Of a stretch of 53,028 bases of DNA, positions 28,618 through 36,653 are shown one piece after another. Source of the stretch: Bradyrhizobium sp. (GTDB taxonomy: Bacteria; Pseudomonadota; Alphaproteobacteria; Rhizobiales; Xanthobacteraceae); contig NZ_DAHUXJ010000041.1 in the NCBI RefSeq assembly GCF_027307225.1, forward strand, positions 1 to 53,028, given 5' to 3'. The notes below the pieces were generated by a model. It ran no database searches and was not told where the DNA came from. It was given only the letters and a program-made list of their open reading frames with translations. How positions within the stretch are numbered: the first letter of the stretch is position 1; each line of letters begins with the position of its first letter. The translations under genes and the position numbers were made by a program.

Positions 28618-29355
28618 ATGCAAAAACGCAACGCCACCGTGGCCGTGATCGGCGCCGGCGACTATATCGGCGCCGAGATCGCGAAGAAATTTGCCGCTGA
28701 AGGGTTCACCGTCTTCGCCGGCCGGCGCGACGGCGCCAAGCTCGAGCCGCTCGTTCGCGAGATCGAAGCCTCAGGTGGGTCGATTGTCGCGCGCGCTCTC
28801 GATGCGCGAAAGGAAGACGAGGTCGCCGCCTTCCTGAATGACGCCGACAAGCACGCGCCGCTCGAGGCGACCATTTTCAACGTCGGCGCCAACGTCAATT
28901 TCCCGATCCTGGAAACGACCGATCGGGTGTTCCGGAAGGTTTGGGAGATGGCGTGCTGGGCGGGCTTCCTGGCCGGCCGCGAGTCGGCTCGGCTGATGAT
29001 GCCGCGAGGCCAGGGCAACATCTTCTTCACCGGCGCCACGGCATCGCTGCGCGGCGGCAGCGGCTTTGCCGCCTTTGCGAGCGCCAAGTTCGGCCTTCGT
29101 GCGGTGGCGCAATCGATGGCCCGCGAGCTGGGTCCGAAAAACATCCATGTCGCACATCTGATTATCGATTCAGGCGTCGACACCGCCTGGGTGCGGGAGC
29201 GGCGCGAGCAGCTCTGGGGCAAGGAAGCGCTCAACAATCCGGATTTGCTGATGCCGCCCGCTTCCGTCGCGGCATCCTATTGGCAGCTTTATCAGCAGCC
29301 GCGCAGCGCCTGGACGTTTGAGCTCGAAATTCGTCCGTTCGGCGAAAAGTGGTGA
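28618..29355 (+). CDS. Atypical short-chain dehydrogenase/reductase
   Basis: 245 residues from ATG 28618. The Rossmann start is VAVIGAGDYIGAEIAKKF, where the classical TGxxxGxG is replaced by IGAGDYIG. The NxG-type motif appears as FNVGANVNF and the active-site region as FFTGATASLRGGSGFAAFAS followed by AK. The position of the catalytic tyrosine (YxxxK) holds phenylalanine (FASAK). The fold is therefore clear but classical SDR chemistry is doubtful; it may use another acid or bind without turnover. A GGAG ribosome-binding site is present upstream. It is grouped with the DsbA-like isomerase and PanE-like genes. Confidence 0.85.
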   Translation: MQKRNATVAVIGAGDYIGAEIAKKFAAEGFTVFAGRRDGAKLEPLVREIEASGGSIVARALDARKEDEVAAFLNDADKHAPLEATIFNVGANVNFPILETTDRVFRKVWEMACWAGFLAGRESARLMMPRGQGNIFFTGATASLRGGSGFAAFASAKFGLRAVAQSMARELGPKNIHVAHLIIDSGVDTAWVRERREQLWGKEALNNPDLLMPPASVAASYWQLYQQPRSAWTFELEIRPFGEKW

Positions 29356-29357
29356 GG

Positions 29358-29490
29358 AAGCGAATGGTGAGCGGCGAATAGCGGAGGGGAGCGAATAGGG
29401 AGTAGCGAATAGCGAATGGAAGCAATGCCAAAGCCGAACTTCCCTTACTACTCGCTACTCCCTATTCGCTATTCGCCTACCCGCTCTTGA
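29358..29490. repeat. Inverted repeat of GCGAATAG/GGAGTAGCGA type
   Basis: GCGAATAGGGAGTAGCGAAT on the left is mirrored by CTCGCTACTCCCTATTCGCT on the right, giving a long hairpin between the SDR and PanE-like genes. Internal GCGAATAG units repeat several times, suggesting growth by slippage. Confidence 0.75.
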
Positions 29491-29511
29491 CGTGAAAGAA
29501 GGACCCATCCC

Positions 29512-30432
29512 ATGCGCATTCTCGTGGTTGGCGCCGGAGCCATCGGCGGCTATTTCGGCGGCCGCATGTTGCAGGCCGGCCGTGACGTGACATTTCTGGT
29601 CCGGCCGCGGCGCGCGTCTGAACTTGCGTCCGCAGGCCTCGTCATCAAGAGCCCGAGCGGCGACGTCACCCTGACAGCGCCACCGACGGTGCAGGCCGAC
29701 AAGCTCGACAAGACCTTCGATCTCGTGCTGTTGAGCTGCAAGGCCTTCGACCTGGATGACGCGATCAAATCGTTCGCGCCGGCCGTCGGACCGAAAACCG
29801 CCATTCTGCCGCTGCTCAACGGCATGCGTCATCTCGACGTGCTCGACCGACGGTTCGGCGCCCCTGCCGTGCTGGGCGGGCTGTGCGCGATTGCCGTGAC
29901 CCTCAACGAGCAGCGCGAGATCGTTCAGCTGGCGCCGATGCAGTCGCTCGGATTTGGCGAGCGCGACGGCAAGGTCTCGGACCGGGTGGAGGCGATCGCG
30001 GACGCCATGGCGAGCGGCAAATTCGGCGCGGCGGCGAGCAAACAAGTGATCCAGGACATGTGGGAGAAATGGGTTTTCCTCGCCTCGCTTGCCGCTTCCA
30101 CCTGCACGATGCGTGCGCCGATAGGTCATATCCTTGCAGCCCCGGGAGGCAGGGATTTCATCCTCGGCATGCTCGATGAATGCAGCGCCGTTGCTTCAAG
30201 CGAAGGTCACAGGCCCACCGGCCCGTTCTTCGAACGTGTTCGGGGCTTGCTGACCGCGGAGGGCTCGCCACTCACCGCCTCGATGTTCCGCGACGTCAAG
30301 GCTGGCTTGAAGGTCGAGGCCGATCACATCATCGGCGACTTGATCGCGCGTGGCGACGCCGCGAAGGTGCCGTTGCCGAAACTCAAGATCGCCTACACGC
30401 ATCTGAAGACGTATGAGAACCAGCGCGGCTGA
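29512..30432 (+). CDS. panE: 2-dehydropantoate 2-reductase family protein
   Basis: 306 residues. The N-terminal NADP-binding Rossmann domain opens with MRILVVGAGAIGGYFGGRML. The ApbA/PanE motif LLSCKAFDLDDAI and the catalytic region SKQVIQDMWEKWVFLASLAA contain the conserved Lys of the helical C-terminal domain. Family members reduce ketopantoate to pantoate for CoA synthesis, but many paralogues act on other 2-oxo acids. Without other pan genes nearby the exact substrate is uncertain, so the symbol is by family. The ribosome-binding site AGAAGGA precedes the ATG. Confidence 0.85.
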   Translation: MRILVVGAGAIGGYFGGRMLQAGRDVTFLVRPRRASELASAGLVIKSPSGDVTLTAPPTVQADKLDKTFDLVLLSCKAFDLDDAIKSFAPAVGPKTAILPLLNGMRHLDVLDRRFGAPAVLGGLCAIAVTLNEQREIVQLAPMQSLGFGERDGKVSDRVEAIADAMASGKFGAAASKQVIQDMWEKWVFLASLAASTCTMRAPIGHILAAPGGRDFILGMLDECSAVASSEGHRPTGPFFERVRGLLTAEGSPLTASMFRDVKAGLKVEADHIIGDLIARGDAAKVPLPKLKIAYTHLKTYENQRG

Positions 30433-30545
30433 CTTCCTCGATATACTCCTTCGAGACGCGGCGAAGTCGCCGCTCCCCAGGCGATAAGGCCGCTAGAGCG
30501 CGATGAGATTGGGTTGAATCATGATCGCGTTTTAGATCTTTGATC

Positions 30546-30595
30546 GAGCATGATCTTTTCGGAAAACCGCTACACACTTTTTCCGGATCATGCTC
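30546..30595. repeat. RIME-like rhizobial palindrome on the cytochrome c stop codon
   Basis: Arms GAGCATGATCTTTTCGGAAA and TTTTTCCGGATCATGCTC form the palindrome widespread in rhizobia as a RIME-type element. The cytochrome c gene's TAG stop (30595-30597, reverse strand) lies at its edge, so it may act as that gene's terminator. Confidence 0.75.
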
Positions 30596-31182
30596 TACAG
30601 ATGCGCGAGATAATGCGCCAGCGCCGTGATCTCTTCCTCGCTCAAGGGGTAGGCGACGTCGGCCATCGCCGCCATCCCGCCGCCCGATCGCACGCTCGAC
30701 TTGTAGTCGTGCAGCGCTTTCAGGAGATATTCCTCGCGCTGGTCGGCGATGCGCGCCACCGCGTTGGTGCCCGCAAAACTATCGGTATGGCAGTTGGCAC
30801 AGCGCCGGCCGACGGCGGCTTGCGCACCCTTCTTCGATAGATCGGGATCGTTGTCCGGCGGCGCTTTTGGCGGCGCGAGCGAAGCAAAATAGGCCCCCAG
30901 GTTGCGGATATCCGTGTTGTCGAGCTGTTCGACGATTGACTGCATCTGCTCGTTCTTGCGCGAGCCGGCGCGGAAGAACACCAGCTGCCACTGAATGAAC
31001 TGGTCGGGCTGTCCCGCCAGCGAGGGAACGCCTTCCATTTGCGAGATGCCGTTCTCGCCATGACAGCCGGCACAAATTTCGGCCTTTTTCTTTGCCGCCT
31101 CGAGATCGGCGGCAAATGAGGCTGCGGTCAGAGCAGCCGACACGGCGGTTGCGCAGAGGATGCTGAGAAGAGATCGGAGCAT
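30595..31182 (-). CDS. Periplasmic diheme cytochrome c
   Basis: 195 residues from ATG 31182 (31197 is also possible). A signal peptide (about residues 1-24, ending ASFAAD) is followed by two cytochrome c domains with CAGCH at 37-41 and CANCH at 128-132, plus Met-containing ligand regions. It resembles cytochrome c4/c553-type electron carriers. It lies downstream of the PQQ-type dehydrogenase on the same strand and is a plausible electron acceptor for it, although a two-hairpin element and a strong hairpin with a T-run separate the genes. Confidence 0.9.
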   Translation of the reverse strand: MLRSLLSILCATAVSAALTAASFAADLEAAKKKAEICAGCHGENGISQMEGVPSLAGQPDQFIQWQLVFFRAGSRKNEQMQSIVEQLDNTDIRNLGAYFASLAPPKAPPDNDPDLSKKGAQAAVGRRCANCHTDSFAGTNAVARIADQREEYLLKALHDYKSSVRSGGGMAAMADVAYPLSEEEITALAHYLAHL

Positions 31183-31211
31183 GAGCGGCACCATCACATT
31201 TCATTCGCTGC

Positions 31212-31374
31212 CTAGCGCCGCCTATTTGAAGTTCCTGCACCACAAGCGGCGAATTCGATCCAGGAACTTCAATAGAAGCGACGCTAGAATCAAATTTGCT
31301 GGTGCCCATAACTTTCCGAAGTTCGTGAAAGTGGAAGCTGAGGTATTGCACGAACTTCGGAAAGTGGGCACCAG
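31212..31374. repeat. Two-hairpin element, class 4
   Basis: Hairpin 1 (31212-31287) starts CTAGCGCCGC with inner arm TATTTGAAGTTCCTG. The spacer is 11 nt (AATCAAATTTG). Hairpin 2 (31299-31374) has arms ACTTTCCGAAGTTCGTG and CACGAACTTCGGAAAGT with a 3-nt bulge in the left arm. It is the same class as 4089-4256 and 48508-48677. Confidence 0.9.
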
Positions 31375-31383
31375 AAGCAAAAT

Positions 31384-31421
31384 CTGCGGCCGTCCGTTGC
31401 CGGGCGGCCGCAGCTCTTTTT
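31384..31421. terminator. Strong GC hairpin with T-run beyond the PQQ dehydrogenase gene
   Basis: CTGCGGCCGTCCG and CGGGCGGCCGCAG form a 13-bp stem with a 4-nt loop. On the plus strand it is followed by CTCTTTTT and on the minus strand by AGATTTTGC. It most likely ends transcription of the dehydrogenase gene and so may uncouple the cytochrome. Confidence 0.7.
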
Positions 31422-31432
31422 AAATTTAGCCT

Positions 31433-32701
31433 CTACTTGCTGTAGCTGATGCGATAGATCGCACCGGCCCAGTCATCGGCGACGAGGATCGAGCCATCCT
31501 TGTTGAGGAGGATGTCGTCGGGACGGCCGTGAAAGCTTTGGTCGCCATCGAGCCATCCGTCGGCGAACACCGTTTCCTTCGCATTCTTGCCGTCCGGATC
31601 GGCCGTGACGCGGACGATGCGGGCGCCCTGATACTTATGCCGATTCCACGAGCCGTGTTCGGCGATCAGGATCGAGTTCTTGTACTCGGCCGGGAACATG
31701 TTGCCGGTATAGAACTTCATGCCGAGCGGAGCGACGTGCGCACCGAGCTTGAGCACGGGCGGCGTAAACTCCGAACACTTGTGGCCCATGGCGAACTTCG
31801 GATCGGGGATGTCGCCCTCGTGGCAATAGGGATAGCCGAAGTGCTCGCCGAGTTTCGAGATCATGTTGAGCTTGTCGCTTGGCGTATCGTCGCTCAGCCA
31901 ATCGCGCGCATTCTCCGTGAACCAGTATTTGCCGGTGCGTGGATCGACGTCGCCGCCGACGCTGTTGCGGACGCCAAGCCCGACCAGTTCGGCATTGCCG
32001 GTCTTGGGATCGACGCGCCGGATCTGCGACACGCTGGTCGGCGGAATGCCGATGTTGAAAGGAGGTCCGAACGGAATATAGAACCAGCCATCCTTGTCGG
32101 CGGCGAGATATTTCCAACCATGTGCGGCATAGGATGGCATGTCGTCATAGACGACCTTGCCTTCGCCGAGCTTGTCGAGATTGGCTTCGGCATTGTCATA
32201 CCGAATCAGCTTGTTGACATTTATGACGTACAGCGCGCCATCCTTGAAAGCGATGCCGGTGGGCATCGGCGGATTGAGACCCTTGAGGATGGTCTTGACC
32301 TGTTTCTTGCCGCCATTGTCCGTGATGGCATAGACGTTGCCGAGGCCGAACGAGCCGACAAAGAGCGTGCCCTTGTCGCCCCAGGCCATCTGCCGCGCCG
32401 AAAGAACACCGGAGGCGTAGACCTCAATCTTGAAGCCCGGCGGCAGCTTGATGTTCTTGAGCGTTGCGGCGAGCTCGGCGTCGGAGGAACCGGTCGGCGG
32501 ACCAGCTTTTGGTGTCAGACCCTTCTGGGCCTGGGTCTCATCGCCGAGGAACCAGTCATCCGGCGGATGAGTCCAGAATTCCTTGTTGCCGGATTCGTAT
32601 TTTTTCAGAGGCTTGTCCTGCGCGCAGGCCTGACCACCGATTGCCCCCACCGCGAGGACCGTTGTGAACGCAAGAATACATCGATTGAAAGCCGATTTCA
32701 T
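31433..32701 (-). CDS. PQQ-dependent sugar dehydrogenase (L-sorbosone dehydrogenase-like)
   Basis: 422 residues from ATG 32701, preceded by GGGAGAGA; the longer upstream frame lacks a signal sequence. A signal peptide ends near GGQACAQD. A six-bladed beta-propeller of the GSDH/sorbosone dehydrogenase type follows, with LPPGFKIEVYASGVLSARQM, GLGVRNSVGGDVDPRTGKYW, FTENARDWLSDDTPSDKLN and LIAEHGSWNRHKYQG. Such periplasmic enzymes oxidise aldoses using PQQ and pass electrons to cytochrome c. PQQ synthesis genes are not in the window. The natural substrate is unknown. Confidence 0.87.
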   Translation of the reverse strand: MKSAFNRCILAFTTVLAVGAIGGQACAQDKPLKKYESGNKEFWTHPPDDWFLGDETQAQKGLTPKAGPPTGSSDAELAATLKNIKLPPGFKIEVYASGVLSARQMAWGDKGTLFVGSFGLGNVYAITDNGGKKQVKTILKGLNPPMPTGIAFKDGALYVINVNKLIRYDNAEANLDKLGEGKVVYDDMPSYAAHGWKYLAADKDGWFYIPFGPPFNIGIPPTSVSQIRRVDPKTGNAELVGLGVRNSVGGDVDPRTGKYWFTENARDWLSDDTPSDKLNMISKLGEHFGYPYCHEGDIPDPKFAMGHKCSEFTPPVLKLGAHVAPLGMKFYTGNMFPAEYKNSILIAEHGSWNRHKYQGARIVRVTADPDGKNAKETVFADGWLDGDQSFHGRPDDILLNKDGSILVADDWAGAIYRISYSK

Positions 32702-32952
32702 CGCGTCTCTCTCCCTGTACAGCCGACACGGCTGAGATTTTCGTTTTTTCAAACACCTCTGCGGCAGAACCTTGATCTGCGTGCGAGGCCGGAAAAATCC
32801 TAGCACATCCTTTGCGGGAGAGAAGCGCGCAAAGCCCGGGCCTAAAGTCGATATCGAATCCGCTCGATGCGAATTGCGCACATTTTCGGAAAATAGAATT
32901 CCACCAAACGACAGGTCGATCGGATATACCTGCCGCTGTATTGGCGGAAACC

Positions 32953-33027
<75 letters not shown>

Positions 33028-33165
33028 ATCCTTAGGGAGTCGCCTGAGCGACCGGCAGACCTATGCCAAATGCGGACCGCGAATGCAACAGCCAGCAGCG
33101 GGCAATCGAAAATAGCTTAAACGTCCGATATCGCAGCCATTTTGGCGAAATCGGCCTGAAATGGC

Positions 33166-33642
33166 CTATTCAGAGCCTGAACCAACCGCGGCCGGGAACT
33201 GCGCTGGCTGGGACTCCATCGAGTCACGCAGGGATTGGAGCCAGCTTCCGAACCAACCCTTCAAGGTTTCGACGAGCTCATCGCGGCGCGCGGGTTCGCA
33301 ATCGAAATGGGTCCACCACTCAACGAACGCATGATCGCGGTGGGTCACGGGGGTGACCCGCAGTGTCGCCTGGAAGCCGGTCATCGGCAATGTCGGAGCC
33401 TCGCAAAACTCGTACGTCTGCGACCGCTCGACATCGGATTGAGCGATCAGCCGCTGGCGGATGCGCCGGCCCTGGTACAGCACATTTCTGACGGCGCCGA
33501 CGCAGTCGCCCGATTTCCCGTCCTCGATCCGGCTCTCGCCGGCGCCGCGTACCCACACCGTATAGTTATTGAAATCGCGGATGATTTCCCAAATGCCCTG
33601 GGCCGGCTGCTCGAACACGGTGCTGTAATAGGCCTTCGCCAT
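33166..33642 (-). CDS. SRPBCC (START-like) family protein
   Basis: 158 residues from ATG 33642, which has the strong ribosome-binding site AGGAAGG. MAKAYYSTVFEQPAQGIWEI begins a polyketide-cyclase/START-like fold with RDFNNYTVWVRGAGESRIED, a strand-rich centre and a long C-terminal helix (LKGWFGSWLQSLRDSM). These proteins form a hydrophobic cavity for small ligands. Ligand and role are unknown. It lies beyond the tRNA-Gly gene and is divergent from the CnoX-like gene. Confidence 0.82.
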   Translation of the reverse strand: MAKAYYSTVFEQPAQGIWEIIRDFNNYTVWVRGAGESRIEDGKSGDCVGAVRNVLYQGRRIRQRLIAQSDVERSQTYEFCEAPTLPMTGFQATLRVTPVTHRDHAFVEWWTHFDCEPARRDELVETLKGWFGSWLQSLRDSMESQPAQFPAAVGSGSE

Positions 33643-33879
33643 GGCTTGCCTTCCTGAAGCTCGGAATACCCTGCCATTTTGAGGAGACAGGGGGCCGATG
33701 CCCACCCGTTCTCCGGCAGCCTTCGACCGGGGCGCACCTCGGGCCAAATCGCGGAGAATCGATTGAAATTTCGCAAGCAGCCGCCATTTGGGGGTGAGAA
33801 GTTCTGAACGGCGAGGCCGGACCGTGCTAGACAGTCGCGGTCGGCCAGACGACCGGCATGACATCAGACGAGGATTCCC

Positions 33880-34797
33880 GTGACGATAGTAGAGCAGGGT
33901 AACGGAGCCGCACCGCAGGCAACGGCCGATCTGATCAAGGACACGTCCACCCAGACCTTCGTCAAGGACGTGATCGAGGAATCCAAGCGGCAGCCGGTGC
34001 TGATCGATTTCTGGGCTCAGTGGTGCGGACCGTGCCGGCAGCTCACGCCGGTTCTTGAGAAGGTCGTCCGCGCCGCCAACGGCAAGGTGAAGCTGGTCAA
34101 GATGAACATCGACGAGCATCCGGCGATTCCGGGCCAGATGGGCATCCAGTCGATTCCGGCTGTCATCGCCTTCGTCAACGGCCAGCCGGCCGACGGCTTT
34201 ATGGGTGCTTTGCCGGAAAGCCAGGTCACGGCCTTCGTCAACAAGTTGACCGCCGGCATGCCGAGCGGCCCTAACATCGCGGAGGTGCTCCAGGAGGCCG
34301 AGGCGGTGCTCGCCGAAGGCGATCCCGCGACCGCCGCTTCGATCTACACGGAAGTCATCTCCGCCGACTCCACCAATATCGCAGCGCTTGCCGGGCTGGC
34401 GAAATGCTATGCCACGACCGGCGCGATCGACCAGGCAAAGCAAACGCTGGCGATGGTTCCCGAATCCAAGCGCGGCGATGCCGCGGTCAAGGCTGTCCAG
34501 GCCACAATTGATCTGGCCGAACAGGCAAGCTCGCTTGGGCCGCTCGCCGAACTTGAACAGAAAGTCGCCGCAAACCCGCTAGACCATCAGGCGCGGTTCG
34601 ATCTCGCGACCGCGCTCAACGCGGCCGGCCAGCGTACCGAGGCAACCCAGCAGCTGCTCGAAATCGTGAAGCGGGACCGCAAGTGGAGCGACGACGGCGC
34701 CCGCAAGCAGCTGGTACAGTTCTTCGATGCGTGGGGCGCAACCGACGAAGCGACCGTTGAAGGAAGAAAGCGGCTGTCGACGATCCTGTTCTCGTAG
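33880..34797 (+). CDS. CnoX/YbbN-like co-chaperedoxin (thioredoxin plus TPR)
   Basis: 305 residues from GTG 33880. The thioredoxin domain (about 20-125) carries FWAQWCGPC with cysteines at 49 and 52 and the cis-Pro motif IQSIPAV. The C-terminal half is four TPR-like helix pairs (ALAGLAKCYATTGAIDQAKQ). In E. coli YbbN/CnoX delivers oxidised clients to GroEL or DnaK; in this group the intact CGPC suggests thiol-redox activity as well. Relatives commonly place a LON-domain gene right after it, whereas here four tandem repeat units intervene. Confidence 0.9.
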   Translation: MTIVEQGNGAAPQATADLIKDTSTQTFVKDVIEESKRQPVLIDFWAQWCGPCRQLTPVLEKVVRAANGKVKLVKMNIDEHPAIPGQMGIQSIPAVIAFVNGQPADGFMGALPESQVTAFVNKLTAGMPSGPNIAEVLQEAEAVLAEGDPATAASIYTEVISADSTNIAALAGLAKCYATTGAIDQAKQTLAMVPESKRGDAAVKAVQATIDLAEQASSLGPLAELEQKVAANPLDHQARFDLATALNAAGQRTEATQQLLEIVKRDRKWSDDGARKQLVQFFDAWGATDEATVEGRKRLSTILFS

Positions 34798-34861
34798 TTT
34801 TCGAACCTGCCGCGGCCACGGGCTGGCCCGCTTCATCAAGGGTACGAAGGACGTGGGCTGA

Positions 34862-35028
34862 CTAGTGCTCCGATTCCGAAGTTCGTATCATATTGGGGCT
34901 CCACGTTTACGAACTTCGGAATCAAAGGAGCACTAGCCAATTATATGATTCTAGTGCGGTTTAGAATTTGAAGTTCCTATGACGAGATTACCGCGAAACT
35001 GATAGGAACTTCAAATTCACCGCACTAG
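34862..35028. repeat. Two-hairpin element, class 1, first of four in tandem
   Basis: Hairpin A (34862-34936) has outer stem CTAGTGCTCC/GGAGCACTAG and inner stem GATTCCGAAGTTCGTA. Spacer CCAATTATATGATT is 14 nt. Hairpin B (34951-35028) starts CTAGTGCGGTTTAGAATTTG. In A the outer stem differs from the 19212 copy on both arms, keeping pairing. Confidence 0.93.
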
Positions 35029-35190
35029 ATCTCCGATTCCGAAGTTCGCAAGCTATCCGCGGCATCTCTGATGCGAACTTCGGAATCAAAGGAGCTCAAG
35101 TAACTTATTGATTTCTAGTGCGGCTTCGAATTTGAAGTTCCTATAACGGACTTGCCGCAACGCTGATAGGAACTTCAAATTCGCCGCACG
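35025..35190. repeat. Two-hairpin element, class 1, second of four in tandem
   Basis: Shares CTAG 35025-35028 with the first unit. The left outer arm has decayed (ATCTCC against GGAGCTCAAG). Spacer TAACTTATTGATTT is 14 nt. The right end GCCGCAC lacks its terminal CTAG and runs straight into the next unit. Confidence 0.9.
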
Positions 35191-35354
35191 TGGAGTGGAT
35201 TTGACATTCGCTACCCCCGTAGCCGGAAATGCGCAAAGCGAATGTCAAATTCAAAACTCCACTAGAAACTCATATTTGCTAGTGGTCCTTTGATTCTAAC
35301 ATTTGCAATAGTGCCTGCCATATCGGGATGCAAATGTTAGAATCGGACCACTAG
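35190..35354. repeat. Two-hairpin element, class 3 (E-F), third of four in tandem
   Basis: Hairpin E (35190-35265) has arms GGATTTGACATTCGCT and AGCGAATGTCAAATTC with AAA bulged on the right. Spacer AAACTCATATTTG is 13 nt. Hairpin F (35279-35354) has arms GATTCTAACATTTGCA and TGCAAATGTTAGAATC with TTT bulged on the left. It ends in the CTAG that starts the fourth unit. Confidence 0.93.
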
Positions 35355-35518
35355 AGCTCCGATTCCGAAGTTCGTATGCAATTTGGGCGACCTCTTATAC
35401 GAACTTCGGAATCAAAGGAGCTCTAGCAACTTAATGAATTCTAGTGCGGCTTTGAATTTGACGTTCCTATGATGGACTCGCGGCGAAACTGATCGGAACT
35501 TCAAATTCGCCGCACTAG
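35351..35518. repeat. Two-hairpin element, class 1, fourth of four in tandem
   Basis: Shares CTAG 35351-35354 with the third unit. Hairpin A is 35351-35426, spacer CAACTTAATGAATT is 14 nt, and hairpin B is 35441-35518 with outer stem CTAGTGCGGC/GCCGCACTAG. It ends about 27 bp before the LON-domain gene. Confidence 0.93.
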
Positions 35519-35544
35519 AGCCACGATATGCGCTGGTGACCGCA

Positions 35545-36219
35545 ATGCCGATCAATGCCGAATATCGCGGACCTTCCGACCTGCCCGAGATCATTCCGGT
35601 GTTTCCGCTGCCGGGCGCGCTGTTGCTGCCACGCGGGCAAATGCCGCTCAATATTTTCGAGCAACGCTATCTTGCCATGGTCGACGACGCCTTTCGCGAC
35701 GGCCATCGCCTGATCGGAATGATCCAGCCCGATGTCGCGCACTCGCCGGACGAGGCACGACCGAAGCTGTTTCACGTCGGCTGCGTCGGACGTATCACAC
35801 AGCTCGCCGAGTCCGGCGACGGCCGCTACGTCCTCGAACTCACGGGTATCTCGCGCTTCAAGATCGTCGAGGAACAGACCGTGCTGACCGCCTATCGGCA
35901 ATGCAGGGTGGATTATTTTCCCTATCTCGACGACTTTACGGCGCGAAAGGGCGAGAACGCCGTCGATCGCAAGGCTCTGCTGAAAGCGCTGACGGATTTT
36001 CTGAAGGCCAACGACCTCAAGGTCGACTGGGAAGGCATCGAAAACGCGCCCAACGAGGCCCTGGTCAATGCGCTTGCGATGATGTCGCCCTACGGGCCGC
36101 CGGAAAAGCAGGCGATGCTGGAGGCGCCCGACCTCAAGACCCGCGCCGAAATCCTGATCGCGATCACCGAAATGGATCTCGCCAAGAAGCGCACCAGCAA
36201 CGACACTGGATTGCAATAA
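35545..36219 (+). CDS. LON N-terminal substrate-binding domain protein
   Basis: 224 residues from ATG 35545 (MPINAEYRGPSDLPEIIPVF); a GTG at 35536 adds three residues. It has the beta-rich PUA-like LON domain (FPLPGALLLPRGQMPLNIFE, RYLAMVDDAFRDGHRLIGMI) and a helical C-terminus, without the protease or ATPase parts of Lon. Stand-alone LON-domain proteins may act as substrate adaptors; no function is proven. Its expected operon partner, the CnoX-like gene, is 738 bp upstream behind four tandem repeats, so it may now depend on a promoter inside or beside them. Confidence 0.9.
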   Translation: MPINAEYRGPSDLPEIIPVFPLPGALLLPRGQMPLNIFEQRYLAMVDDAFRDGHRLIGMIQPDVAHSPDEARPKLFHVGCVGRITQLAESGDGRYVLELTGISRFKIVEEQTVLTAYRQCRVDYFPYLDDFTARKGENAVDRKALLKALTDFLKANDLKVDWEGIENAPNEALVNALAMMSPYGPPEKQAMLEAPDLKTRAEILIAITEMDLAKKRTSNDTGLQ

Positions 36220-36233
36220 CGCAGACAGAGACC

Positions 36234-36653
36234 CTAAGGCAGCTTGCGCCGACCCCAGTAAATGTGCAGCGGGAACAGCATGGCCAATGAAAATCCGGCG
36301 GCGATGTGGATCCAGCTTATCCACGGCCGCAACGTTTCCGATCCTAGATAATAGAGCCCGAAAGCAGTCGCGATCAGGATCGCGTTGAAAATTGCCATCG
36401 CTGATCCGGAAATGCGGTTCTTCCGGCTCCGCCACGAGCGTAACAGGTGAACCGGAATGAGGGCGCCGAGCAGGAGAAGCACCGCCATTGCGGCGCCGCC
36501 ATGCACCATCAGGAGATAGGCGATGCTTTGCTGCCAGATTTCGTCGCTCGAGATATCCTTTTGCCAATCCGCCACAAGCCAACCGGCCCCGGTGAGCACC
36601 AGGATCGCAAAGGTCGCATAGATCGCGTATCGGAATGAAGAACTAAGCCGCAA
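36234..36653 (-). CDS. Small four-helix membrane protein, probable heme-b type (DUF4405-like)
   Basis: 139 residues with four hydrophobic helices at about 9-27, 46-68, 84-103 and 110-128. Histidines sit near helix ends (MVHGG, PVHLLRSWR, WIHIAAG, PLHIYWGRR), the pattern of two-heme cytochrome b561/DUF4405 membrane proteins. It would pass electrons across the inner membrane. The gene overlaps the end of apbE, and apbE in turn overlaps the FMN-binding gene. A role as membrane electron donor to that periplasmic flavoprotein follows from this coupling but is inferred. Confidence 0.8.
   Translation of the reverse strand: MRLSSSFRYAIYATFAILVLTGAGWLVADWQKDISSDEIWQQSIAYLLMVHGGAAMAVLLLLGALIPVHLLRSWRSRKNRISGSAMAIFNAILIATAFGLYYLGSETLRPWISWIHIAAGFSLAMLFPLHIYWGRRKLP

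Noticed and set aside
31160..31423. 87-codon plus-strand reading frame between the cytochrome c and PQQ dehydrogenase genes
   Set aside because: It is made mostly of a two-hairpin element and the GC terminator; no coding features.
34862..35518. The tandem repeats could be taken for a CRISPR array
   Set aside because: Units are about 165 bp with internal hairpins, there are no short identical repeats with unique spacers, and no cas genes are present.
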